Source: Amnibacterium kyonggiense
GTDB taxonomy: Bacteria; Actinomycetota; Actinomycetes; Actinomycetales; Microbacteriaceae
Assembly (NCBI RefSeq): GCF_004364555.1
Contig: NZ_SOAM01000001.1
Location: 186,001 to 250,000, forward strand
Reading direction: 5' to 3'
DNA: 64,000 bases
Numbering within the stretch: position 1 is the stretch's first letter; the number at the start of each line of letters is the position of its first letter. Position numbers and translations under genes: made by a program. Of the stretch, positions 16,333 through 23,197 are shown piece after piece. The notes below the pieces were generated by a model, which made no database searches, was not told the DNA's origin, and saw only the letters and a program-made list of their open reading frames with translations.

Positions 16333-17481
16333 TCAGCGGAGCCGTGTCGAACGGGCCTTCCGAAGAAGGTTCTCATCCTCCGGCGGCAGTTCGTCACGAT
16401 TCGCCTGGAACTCCTCGTGCAGCTCGTCGACCTCCGCCATCGCCTCGCGGCGCTCCCGCAGGGAGACGCCGGGGTCGAGGACGGTCGCGGCGTGCTCGCG
16501 CAGCCGCAGCAGCCGCCCGTTCCGCCGCCCCGCCGGCGTGGCCAGCGAGCCGATCACCGTCACGAGCAGGATGCCGACGATCACGCCGAGGGAGACGGGG
16601 GTGCTGATCTCCGGGACGGCGAAGGGCTCGCCGCCGTTCAGGAACGGCAGGTCGTTCTCGTGCAGGGCGTGCAGCAGCAGCTTCACGCCGATGAAGCCGA
16701 GGATGGCGGCGAGGCCGTAACTGAGGTAGATCAGGCGGTCGAGCAGGCCGTCGATGAGGAAGAACAGCTGGCGCAGGCCGAGCAGTGAGAACGCCGTGGC
16801 GGTGAAGACGATGTAGACGTTCTCCGTGAGGCCGTAGATCGCGGGGACGCTGTCGAAGGCGAACAGGATGTCGGTGCCGGCGATCGACACCATCACGAGC
16901 ATCATCGGCGTGAACATCCGCCGGCCGTCGACCCGTGTCGTGATGCGGTCGCCGTCGTAGTCGTCGGTCGTGTTCAGGAAGCGGCGCGCGAGCCGCACCA
17001 TCACGTTGTCGCCGACGGAGTCGTGGTCCTTCGAGCGCAGCAGGTTCACGGCGGTGACGATGAGGATCGCGCCGAACAGGTAGAAGATCCACGCGAAGGC
17101 GTCGATGAGGGTCGCGCCGAGGAAGATCAGGCCCGTCCGCGCGATGAGCGAGAACACGATCCCGAACAGCAGGACCTTCTGCTGGTACTCCCGTGGCACG
17201 CTGAACCCGGCCATGATCACGACGAACACGAAGAGGTTGTCGACCGACAGAGCCTTCTCCGTGAGGTACCCGGCGAAGTACTCGCCGCCGAGCTGCGGCC
17301 CTGCGACGACGAGCACCCCGACGCCGAACAGGAGCGCGAGCCCCACATAGATCCCGGACCACACCGCGGCCTCGCGCAGGCTCGGCGAGTGGGCCTTTCG
17401 GACGTGCGCGAAGAAGTCGAACAGCAGCAGTCCGAGGATGGCGAGGACGGTCAGCACCCAGACGAGGGCCGGCGCGTTCAT
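16333..17481 (-). CDS. TerC family membrane protein (Alx/MeeF-like metal exporter)
   Basis: This 382-residue protein has about nine transmembrane helices and starts at ATG 17481 with AAAGGA upstream. Family motifs are EYFAGYLTEKALSVDNLFVFVVIM near residue 70 and AGTDILFAFDSVPAIYGLTENVYIVFTATAFSLLGLRQLFFLIDGLL near residue 205, carrying the conserved acidic residues of the TerC fold. Members export manganese or assist metal loading of exoproteins and tellurite resistance. The cytoplasmic tail (residues about 330-382) is charged and helical. Its 5' leader folds strongly and could be a metal-sensing riboswitch. Confidence 0.93.
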   Translation of the reverse strand: MNAPALVWVLTVLAILGLLLFDFFAHVRKAHSPSLREAAVWSGIYVGLALLFGVGVLVVAGPQLGGEYFAGYLTEKALSVDNLFVFVVIMAGFSVPREYQQKVLLFGIVFSLIARTGLIFLGATLIDAFAWIFYLFGAILIVTAVNLLRSKDHDSVGDNVMVRLARRFLNTTDDYDGDRITTRVDGRRMFTPMMLVMVSIAGTDILFAFDSVPAIYGLTENVYIVFTATAFSLLGLRQLFFLIDGLLDRLIYLSYGLAAILGFIGVKLLLHALHENDLPFLNGGEPFAVPEISTPVSLGVIVGILLVTVIGSLATPAGRRNGRLLRLREHAATVLDPGVSLRERREAMAEVDELHEEFQANRDELPPEDENLLRKARSTRLR

Positions 17482-17498
17482 GGGGTCCTTTCGTCGGG

Positions 17499-17590
17499 CT
17501 CCGAGCGTGCGGTCCGTTCAGCGAAGCGGGTCGGCGACTGCCAGGTCGAGCAACCTGGGGGCCTCCTTCTGCTTCTCCGAGCGACCGCAC
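17499..17590 (-). promoter_or_regulatory. Foldable 5' leader upstream of TerC
   Basis: The octamers GTGCGGTC (17507-17514) and GACCGCAC (17583-17590) are perfect complements enclosing about 70 bases, which include an inner hairpin CAGGT/ACCTG. The sequence CTCCGAGC also occurs twice in direct orientation at the two shoulders (17499 and 17575). TerC genes in many bacteria are controlled by yybP-ykoY manganese riboswitches. I do not see the conserved core of that class clearly, so this is only a candidate structured leader. Confidence 0.3.
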
Positions 17591-17618
17591 AGGACGGCCA
17601 TAGGCCACGCCGAGGAGG

Positions 17619-18620
17619 TCAGCGGTGCGCGCGCAGGGTGTCGCTGGGCCGCTCGCCGAAGCGCTCCTGGTAGAGCCGCGCGAACCGCCCGCTGTTGCCG
17701 AACCCCCAACGCTCCGCGACGGACCGCACCGTCGTGCCGCCCTCCTCCGCGCCCGCGAGCAGCTCCTTGCGGGCCGCCTCCAGGCGGATCGCGTGGAGGT
17801 GCTCGACGGGGCTGACGCCGAGGTGGCGGCGGAAGAGGGACTGCAGGGAGCGCACCGAGATCCTCGCCGCCGCCGCGACGTCCGGTACGGCGACCGCCTC
17901 CAGTGCGTGCTCCTCGAGATAGGCGACCGCGCGGCGGACGGCGCGCGGCGCACCGGCGGCGCCCGTCGATGCGCCGGCGTCGGCGGGGTCGGCGAAGCAG
18001 GCGACGAGCATGCGGACGGCGAGGTCGAAGAGCTCACCGGCGATGATCGGGTTGTCGAGCACGTGCGGATCGCGGATCGAGCGCTGGACGTGCGCGGCGG
18101 CCCACGCCCACGCCGCGGCCGCGGCGGCCGAGCTCGGCGCGCTGCGGGAGAACCGTCGGGGCGCCCCGCCCGGCTCGTAGCGCTCGGCCGCGGCCCGGAC
18201 GGCGTCGGCGTCCAGCAGCGTCATCCGCAGGTGCAGGTCCTCGAACGCCATGCGCGCGGCGCCGCTCGGATGGAGGAAGGGGCGCGCCGGGTCGACGCGC
18301 GTCCGCGGGTACTCGGCCAGCAGGCGTCCGGCGAGCACCTCGCTGACCGCGAAACCGTCGTGCTCGAACACGCCGTGCGCCCGTGCGGGGCCGGTGAGCA
18401 TCAGCTCGGCGCTGCGGAGCCGCTCGTCCCCGACCGAGCTGTGGCGGAAGACGAAGGGGCCGTCTCCCATCGCGACCTCGAGGACCACGTGCGGGTACGC
18501 GCGACGCAGGAGCCGGATCGCCTCGCCCCGGTCGTGCGTGGACACGGCGACGCGTCCTCCCGACTCCCCGGAGCCGGAGATGAAGCTCCGGACCGGTGCG
18601 GTCGTCTCCTCGCGCTGCAT
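17619..18620 (-). CDS. AraC-family transcriptional regulator
   Basis: This 333-residue protein starts at ATG 18620 (GGAGG four bases upstream); a more distal in-frame start at 18677 lacks this. The C-terminal ~100 residues hold the paired helix-turn-helix of AraC/XylS proteins: VPDVAAAARISVRSLQSLFRRHLGVSPVEHLHAIRLEAARKELL and TTVRSVAERWGFGNSGRFARLYQERFGERPSDTL. The N-terminal part looks like an AraC_binding_2 sensing domain (PVRSFISGSG...FVFRHSSVGDERLRSAELMLTG). The target is unknown. The gene lies between TerC and XdhC, all on the minus strand but with separate leaders. Confidence 0.88.
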   Translation of the reverse strand: MQREETTAPVRSFISGSGESGGRVAVSTHDRGEAIRLLRRAYPHVVLEVAMGDGPFVFRHSSVGDERLRSAELMLTGPARAHGVFEHDGFAVSEVLAGRLLAEYPRTRVDPARPFLHPSGAARMAFEDLHLRMTLLDADAVRAAAERYEPGGAPRRFSRSAPSSAAAAAAWAWAAAHVQRSIRDPHVLDNPIIAGELFDLAVRMLVACFADPADAGASTGAAGAPRAVRRAVAYLEEHALEAVAVPDVAAAARISVRSLQSLFRRHLGVSPVEHLHAIRLEAARKELLAGAEEGGTTVRSVAERWGFGNSGRFARLYQERFGERPSDTLRAHR

Positions 18621-18699
18621 GCGTCCTCCGAGCAGCGTTCGGAGCAGCGGGCCGTTCGGTGTGGTGCCGGCGCGCACCTCCCCGCGTGCGCGGCGGTCG

Positions 18700-19776
18700 T
18701 CAGCGGGGGACGGCGGCGCGGTGGATCGGCCCGGAGCCGGACCGCAGCGGCGCGGCGTTCCGGCCCGCGCGGACCGCGAGCACCTCGGCGAGGACGGCGA
18801 TCGCGATCTCGGCCGGGGTCCGAGCGCCGATGTCGAGGCCGATCGGCATCCGGAGGCCGGCCTGCGCTTCCGGCGCGACGCCGAGGGCCGTCAGCCGCTC
18901 GCGGCGGCGGAGCGTCGTCGCGCGCGAGCCGAGCGCCCCGACGAAGCCGGCCCCGCCCTCGAGCGCCTCCGCGAGCGCGAGCGGGTCGAGGTCCTCGTCG
19001 TGCCCGAGCACGCAGACCGCGTCGCCCGCCGTCAGCGTCACCGAGCGGAGGACGTCGTGCGGCCGGCCGACGACGAGCTCGGTGCCGGGTGCGAACCGGG
19101 ACGGCGCGAGGAAGACGGCCCGCGGGTCGCAGACGGTGACCTGGAACCCGACGGCGCCCGCGGCGGCGGCGAGTGCGACCGCGACCTCCGTCGCGCCGCA
19201 GATCACCATGCGGCGCCGCGGCGCCGCGACGTCCGCGAAGATCCGGACGAGCACGCCGTCGCACGCGATCTCGACGCCGCCCGCGACGCCGCCGCCGCGG
19301 CGCCCCTCGAGCGCGGCCCGCACGAGTCCGGCCGGCACCCCTGGCAGCGCGTCCGCCGACGCGTGGGTCACCGACCGCCCGAGGAGGGCCGGCGGTCCCG
19401 CGGTGACGAGGCCGATCACGGCCGGACTCCCGGACGCCGCGGCCCGCAGCTCGTCGGCGACGGCGGGATCGAGCTCGTGGACCAGCACGTCGAGCTCGCC
19501 GCCGCACGCGAGCCCGGCCCGCGCGGCAGCCGCGTCCCCGAACCCGAACCGGTGCACGGCGCCCGGCTCGCCGCCGAGCAGCGCGCGGCACGCGGCGAGC
19601 GCCGCGTCCTCGACGCACCCGCCCGACACCGAGCCGAGCACGGACCCGTCGCCGGCCACCGCGAGGGAGCTGCCCGCCGGGCGGGGCGAGCTGCCGATCA
19701 CGTCGATCGAGGTCGCGAGCGCGATCGGGACGCCGGCCGCGACGAGCGGCACGAGGCGGTCCGCGAGCTCGAGCAC
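18700..19776 (-). CDS. XdhC/CoxI family protein
   Basis: This 358-residue protein starts at GTG 19776 with GGAGGA eight bases upstream. The N-terminal XdhC_CoxI domain shows ALATSIDVIGSSPRPAGSSLAV and GSVSGGCVEDAAL with the conserved Cys. The C-terminal NAD-binding-like domain shows MVICGATEVAVALAAAAGAVGFQVTVCDPRAVF and FVGALGSRATTLRRRERLTALGV. XdhC proteins insert or sulfurate the molybdenum cofactor of xanthine-dehydrogenase-type enzymes. No molybdoenzyme gene lies nearby, so its client must be elsewhere. Confidence 0.9.
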   Translation of the reverse strand: MLELADRLVPLVAAGVPIALATSIDVIGSSPRPAGSSLAVAGDGSVLGSVSGGCVEDAALAACRALLGGEPGAVHRFGFGDAAAARAGLACGGELDVLVHELDPAVADELRAAASGSPAVIGLVTAGPPALLGRSVTHASADALPGVPAGLVRAALEGRRGGGVAGGVEIACDGVLVRIFADVAAPRRRMVICGATEVAVALAAAAGAVGFQVTVCDPRAVFLAPSRFAPGTELVVGRPHDVLRSVTLTAGDAVCVLGHDEDLDPLALAEALEGGAGFVGALGSRATTLRRRERLTALGVAPEAQAGLRMPIGLDIGARTPAEIAIAVLAEVLAVRAGRNAAPLRSGSGPIHRAAVPR

Positions 19777-19883
19777 GCGCTCATCCTCCCCCGACGTCGT
19801 TTCCGCCGTGTGACGACGACGACCGAAGAATGCGGAATGGATTCGAAAACAATTCCACCCCTCGATCTGGGGCCGGTCGAATG

Positions 19884-19911
19884 CGAGGACAGACAGATCT
19901 GTCTGTCCTCG
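19884..19911. promoter_or_regulatory. Perfect 28-bp palindrome, probable TetR-type operator (copy A)
   Basis: A perfect 28-bp inverted repeat centred on AGATCT, with arms CGAGGACAGACAGA and TCTGTCTGTCCTCG. The inner 22 bases match the palindrome at 27530-27557 with one difference. A TACGGT -10-like box follows at about 19919. The region 19777-20319 is lower in GC than its surroundings and has no convincing gene. A hairpin at 20106-20146 could end a transcript of about 200 nt starting here. Confidence 0.65.
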
Positions 19912-20105
19912 TGCGTGCTACGGTTCCCATACGCGATACCCGTCGCAGAAAACGAATACCCAAGCTCGACTCGCTCGCCGAGTGCCGGCTCCACGCGGAC
20001 CCAGCCGCAGGAGCAGGCTCCCGACTCGGAGCGCGAGATCGCCGCAGGCACGCGGATCGACCGGCTCCCCACCGGTCGACCCGCCCTGCGGCAGGCAGAC
20101 GGAAA

Positions 20106-20146
20106 ACGCCGCAGGCGACCGATCCCCCAATCGGCCGCCGCGGCGT
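20106..20146 (+). terminator. Hairpin, possible end of an orphan transcript
   Basis: ACGCCGC (20106-20112) pairs with GCGGCGT (20140-20146), and an inner CCGAT/ATCGG stem closes a C-rich loop. It lies about 200 bases downstream of the 28-bp palindrome in a stretch without a convincing gene, which suggests a short RNA or a very small ORF. Confidence 0.4.
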
Positions 20147-20319
20147 CTCCGTAGCGAATCAGGCCTCAATTCCAGCCCCCCAGCTGGAAGCGGCCCGATA
20201 TGCAGAACGATAATACGAGCGCCTCCGATTCGCACCCGGAATGCGCACCCCACTGCGGGGCACACCTTTTCGGAGGCCTTCGACCGCGCGAAGAGTCGGA
20301 GGACCGGCCTCCTCCGTGC

Positions 20320-20805
20320 TCAATGCATCGCGTGGACGACCGCATGCCCGCGGCCCCGGGCGATCAGCCAGCGGTTGACCGGCGTCGCGACCACGAACGC
20401 GAGGGCGAGCGACAGCGCGAGCGATCCCCAGAACAGCAGGGTCGACAGCCCGGCGTCCATCGCCCCCGGGATCGACGCCACGACCGTGTTGTCGACGACC
20501 TCCATCACGGCGATCGACACCGTGTCGGCGGCGAGTGCGATCCGGAACGCCGACTGCAGGCTCACGCCGGCGCGCAGGACGCCGCGCATGGTCAGGGCGT
20601 AGCCGAAGACGAACGCGAGCACGATCGACAGCACGACGACCGCCGCGTTCGGCCAGTCGAACGCGGTGCCGACGACCATGCCGAGGACCTCCCCGATGGC
20701 GCAGCCGGTCAGGCAGTGGAGGGTCGCCTGCGCGGCCCCCGCCCACGACGCACCACCGCGCCCGTGGTCGACGCCGTGCTCGCGCATCGTCCCGTGCTCG
20801 CTCAT
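20320..20805 (-). CDS. DUF4396 membrane protein
   Basis: This 161-residue protein starts at ATG 20805 with a very strong AAGGAGG site. After a His-rich, soluble N-terminus (MSEHGTMREHGVDHGRGG), the hallmark ATLHCLTGCAIGEVLGMVVG appears, then three more hydrophobic helices. DUF4396 proteins are uncharacterised membrane proteins of about 150-200 residues with this conserved HCxxGC motif. That pattern and the His-rich start suggest metal (copper) or thiol chemistry. Two G/C-run palindromes of the CsoR/CstR type sit immediately upstream, supporting control by copper or by reactive sulfur. Confidence 0.85.
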   Translation of the reverse strand: MSEHGTMREHGVDHGRGGASWAGAAQATLHCLTGCAIGEVLGMVVGTAFDWPNAAVVVLSIVLAFVFGYALTMRGVLRAGVSLQSAFRIALAADTVSIAVMEVVDNTVVASIPGAMDAGLSTLLFWGSLALSLALAFVVATPVNRWLIARGRGHAVVHAMH

Positions 20806-20818
20806 CCGGACCTCCTTC

Positions 20819-20837
20819 GATACCCCCTAGGGGTATC
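20819..20837. promoter_or_regulatory. CsoR/CstR-like palindrome, proximal
   Basis: GATACCCCCTAGGGGTATC lies just upstream of the DUF4396 ribosome binding site. It matches the A/T-flanked C-run/G-run operator style of CsoR (copper) and CstR (persulfide) repressors. It overlaps the probable -10 region of the minus-strand promoter (TTGCAT about 17 bases further upstream). Confidence 0.7.
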
Positions 20838-20858
20838 ACCGCAGAGCTCCGGATGCAA

Positions 20859-20875
20859 GTACCCCCCGGGGGTAC
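20859..20875. promoter_or_regulatory. CsoR/CstR-like palindrome, distal
   Basis: GTACCCCCCGGGGGTAC, a second near-perfect C-run/G-run palindrome, lies 21 bases upstream of the proximal one, beyond the likely -35 (TTGCAT). The pair brackets the promoter of DUF4396. It ends 4 bases before the stop codon of the GNAT gene. Confidence 0.65.
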
Positions 20876-20878
20876 TCG

Positions 20879-21397
20879 TCACGTCGAGCGGATGAAGTGG
20901 TCCGGCGGCACGAGCGGCCGGTCGGGCACCGCCTCCTCGGTCTCCGCCCAGCCGCCCGGCCCGAACGCCCGGTTCGCGACCCGGCGCCAGAACCCGCCCG
21001 CCGCGACGTTGTCGTGCTGGAACCCGACCTCCCACGGTCCCGGATGACGGGAGAGCACCGCGACCGCCAGCGCGACCCCGAGTCCCGACCGCCGGAGGGG
21101 CGGCGCCACCCAGAACCCCGCGATCGTCCGCCGCTCCCCCGTGAGCCCGTCGACCAGCGCGAACGCGACCGGCGCCTCCTCGCCGGTGTTCGGATGCGGC
21201 CCCGTGGCGAACCACCCCACCCCGTCCGCGGAGGGGAAGCGGTCGAGGAGCGCGGCCCGGTACCGGCCGTCGGCGTAGGGCAGCCCGTCCACGACGGGCG
21301 ACAGGTCCTCGCGGAACGCCTGCCACAGCCAGGCGACGACCGGCCACTCGTCGTCCCGAACCGCGCGCAGGACCGCGCCTCCCGGCAGCTCCGTCAC
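20879..21397 (-). CDS. GNAT family N-acetyltransferase
   Basis: This 172-residue protein starts at GTG 21397 with GGAGG upstream. It has the acetyl-CoA fold: an N-terminal AVRDDEWPVVAWLWQAFREDL, then FALVDGLTGERRTIAGFWVAPPLRRSGLGVALAVAVLSRHPGPWEVGFQHDNVAAGGFWRRV. The latter includes the R/Q-x-x-G-x-G/A-type pyrophosphate loop (RRSGLGVAL) and the late FW motif. The acceptor substrate is unknown. It is divergent from the alditol-oxidase-like gene with only 35 bases between them. Confidence 0.85.
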   Translation of the reverse strand: MTELPGGAVLRAVRDDEWPVVAWLWQAFREDLSPVVDGLPYADGRYRAALLDRFPSADGVGWFATGPHPNTGEEAPVAFALVDGLTGERRTIAGFWVAPPLRRSGLGVALAVAVLSRHPGPWEVGFQHDNVAAGGFWRRVANRAFGPGGWAETEEAVPDRPLVPPDHFIRST

Positions 21398-21432
21398 GAC
21401 GCCTCCTGCACCTTCCGGGCTACGGTACGGCC

Positions 21433-22659
21433 GTGGTCGACGACGAGCGCAACTGGGCGCGGAACCTCACGTACAGCGCCCCGGTGCAGCACCCGGGCTC
21501 GATCGAGGAACTGCAGGACGCGGTCGCCGCGGCGACCCGCGTGCACGCGCTCGGGACGCGGCACTCCTTCAGCCGCTGCGCGGACACGGACGGGCTGCTC
21601 GTCGCGCTCGACCTCATCGAGCCGGACCTGCGGGTCGACGCGGCAGCGGGCACGGCGACGGTCGGCGCCGCCATCCGCCTCGGGGATCTCGGGCGGCTGC
21701 TCGACGACCACGGCCTCGCGATCGCGAACCTCCCCTCCTTGCCCCACATCTCCCTCGGCGGAGCCGTCGCCACCGCGACGCACGGGTCCGGCGACGGCAA
21801 CGGAATGCTCGCGACGCTCGTCCGCGGGCTGGAGGTCGTCGGCCCGGACGGCGCCATCCGTTCCTTCGCCGGACCCGAGCTCGCCGGAGCGGTGATGGCG
21901 TACGGCGCGCTCGGCGTCGTCACGCGCATCACCGTCGCGGTCGAGCCGGCCTTCTCCGTGCGGCAGGACCCGTTCTCGACCATGCCCTGGACGAGCGTGG
22001 AGCAGCATCTCGACGCGATCTTCGCGGCGGCGTACTCCGTGAGCCTCTTCACGACCTACACGGGCGACGTGCGCGGCGGCCTCGTGAAGTCCCGCGACGC
22101 GGCCGGGTGGTCCGGCCCGTTCTTCGGCGCGGAGCCGACGCCGCGCGATCCCGCGGAGATCGAGGCGGCGACCTCGAAGACCCCGGTCGGCGACTTCGGC
22201 CCCTCCTGGGACCGCCTGCCCCACTTCCGGCTCGCCGCCGTGCCGAGCGTCGGGGAGGAGCTGCAGAGCGAGTACTTCGTGCCCCGTGCCCGGGCGCAGG
22301 AGGCGCTCGCCGCGCTCCGCGGCCTCGGCGAGGACATCGACCCGGCTCTCCACGTCACCGAGCTGCGCACGGTGGCTGCGGACGACCTGTGGCTCTCCCC
22401 CGCCTCGGGCGCCGACGTGCTCGCGATCGGGTTCACGTGGCGGGACCTGCCGGAGCTCGTGCTGCCGCTGCTCCCCCGCATCGAGGAACGGATCCTGCCC
22501 CTCGGGGCCCGGCCGCACTGGGCGAAGCTGTTCGCGGCTCGTGCCGACGTCCTCCGCGAGCGGTACACCGGCTGGGACGACTTCGCCCGGCTGCGCGACG
22601 AGGTGGACCCGGACCGGGTCTTCGGCAACCCGTTCCTCGCGGAGGTCCTGGGCTCCTAG
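21433..22659 (+). CDS. FAD-linked alditol (xylitol) oxidase-like enzyme
   Basis: This 408-residue flavoprotein has the VAO/PCMH FAD domain. VHALGTRHSFSRCADTDG contains the His expected to bind FAD covalently. Then come LPSLPHISLGGAVATATHGSGDGNGML and the C-terminal D-arabinono-lactone-oxidase domain ending RPHWAKLF...YTGWDDFARLRDEVDPDRVFGNPFLAEVL. These features match AldO-type alditol oxidases, which oxidise xylitol or sorbitol to the aldose with release of H2O2. The start GTG 21433 follows a TACGGT box by six bases, so the mRNA may be leaderless. It could feed pentitols to the pentose locus at 28-36 kb. Confidence 0.85.
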   Translation: MVDDERNWARNLTYSAPVQHPGSIEELQDAVAAATRVHALGTRHSFSRCADTDGLLVALDLIEPDLRVDAAAGTATVGAAIRLGDLGRLLDDHGLAIANLPSLPHISLGGAVATATHGSGDGNGMLATLVRGLEVVGPDGAIRSFAGPELAGAVMAYGALGVVTRITVAVEPAFSVRQDPFSTMPWTSVEQHLDAIFAAAYSVSLFTTYTGDVRGGLVKSRDAAGWSGPFFGAEPTPRDPAEIEAATSKTPVGDFGPSWDRLPHFRLAAVPSVGEELQSEYFVPRARAQEALAALRGLGEDIDPALHVTELRTVAADDLWLSPASGADVLAIGFTWRDLPELVLPLLPRIEERILPLGARPHWAKLFAARADVLRERYTGWDDFARLRDEVDPDRVFGNPFLAEVLGS

Positions 22660-22674
22660 CCGAACGCGGTGTGA

Positions 22675-23007
22675 TCAGGCCGCGAGCGCGACGGCGCCGC
22701 GGCTCGGGGCGTGCGCGGTGCGCTGCTCGCCGACCGCGTGCAGCTCCGCCGCGACGGCGATCGTCAGGTCGAGCAGGGTGACCCCCAGCGCACCGGCGAC
22801 AGCCGCGATCATCTCGCTGGACGGGTCCTTCGCGCCGCGCTCCATCTCCGACAGGTACTGGGGCGAGATCCCGGCGCGCCCCGCGGTCTCACCGAGCGTC
22901 TCGCCGCGGTCGCGCCGGAGACGGCGCAGCCGGTTCCCCAGCATGTGCCGCCAGAGCGGCTCGACGGGGCGGGGAGCGGATGGCGGCGGCGTCGGGGAAC
23001 CGGTCAT
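22675..23007 (-). CDS. XRE-family helix-turn-helix regulator
   Basis: This 110-residue protein has an HTH_3 domain at residues 22-80: LGNRLRRLRRDRGETLGETAGRAGISPQYLSEMERGAKDPSSEMIAAVAGALGVTLLDL. The N-terminus is Pro-rich. ATG 23007 follows a TAGCAT box by five bases, which suggests a leaderless message. It lies tail-to-tail with the alditol-oxidase gene and divergent from the S53 peptidase. Its target is unknown. Confidence 0.85.
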   Translation of the reverse strand: MTGSPTPPPSAPRPVEPLWRHMLGNRLRRLRRDRGETLGETAGRAGISPQYLSEMERGAKDPSSEMIAAVAGALGVTLLDLTIAVAAELHAVGEQRTAHAPSRGAVALAA

Positions 23008-23197
23008 GCGCGATGCTAGGCCGCTCCCGGTCGCCGCCGCCGGGCGGATCCGCTCAGAGCAGAACCGCGCCCGGTGCACGGATCCACCGCTCGCGGTGCA
23101 CCCGTCTCGCACGACGCCCCGAAGAGGTCGCATCGGGGCGGTGCCCCGATCCGTAGCCTGACCGCACCGCGAGCGCGGTCGGAGGGGGAACGGGTCG

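Noticed and set aside
17482-17618. Definite yybP-ykoY manganese riboswitch upstream of TerC
   Set aside because: The fold is suggestive, but the conserved core sequence of that class could not be recognised by eye, so only a low-confidence structured leader is reported.
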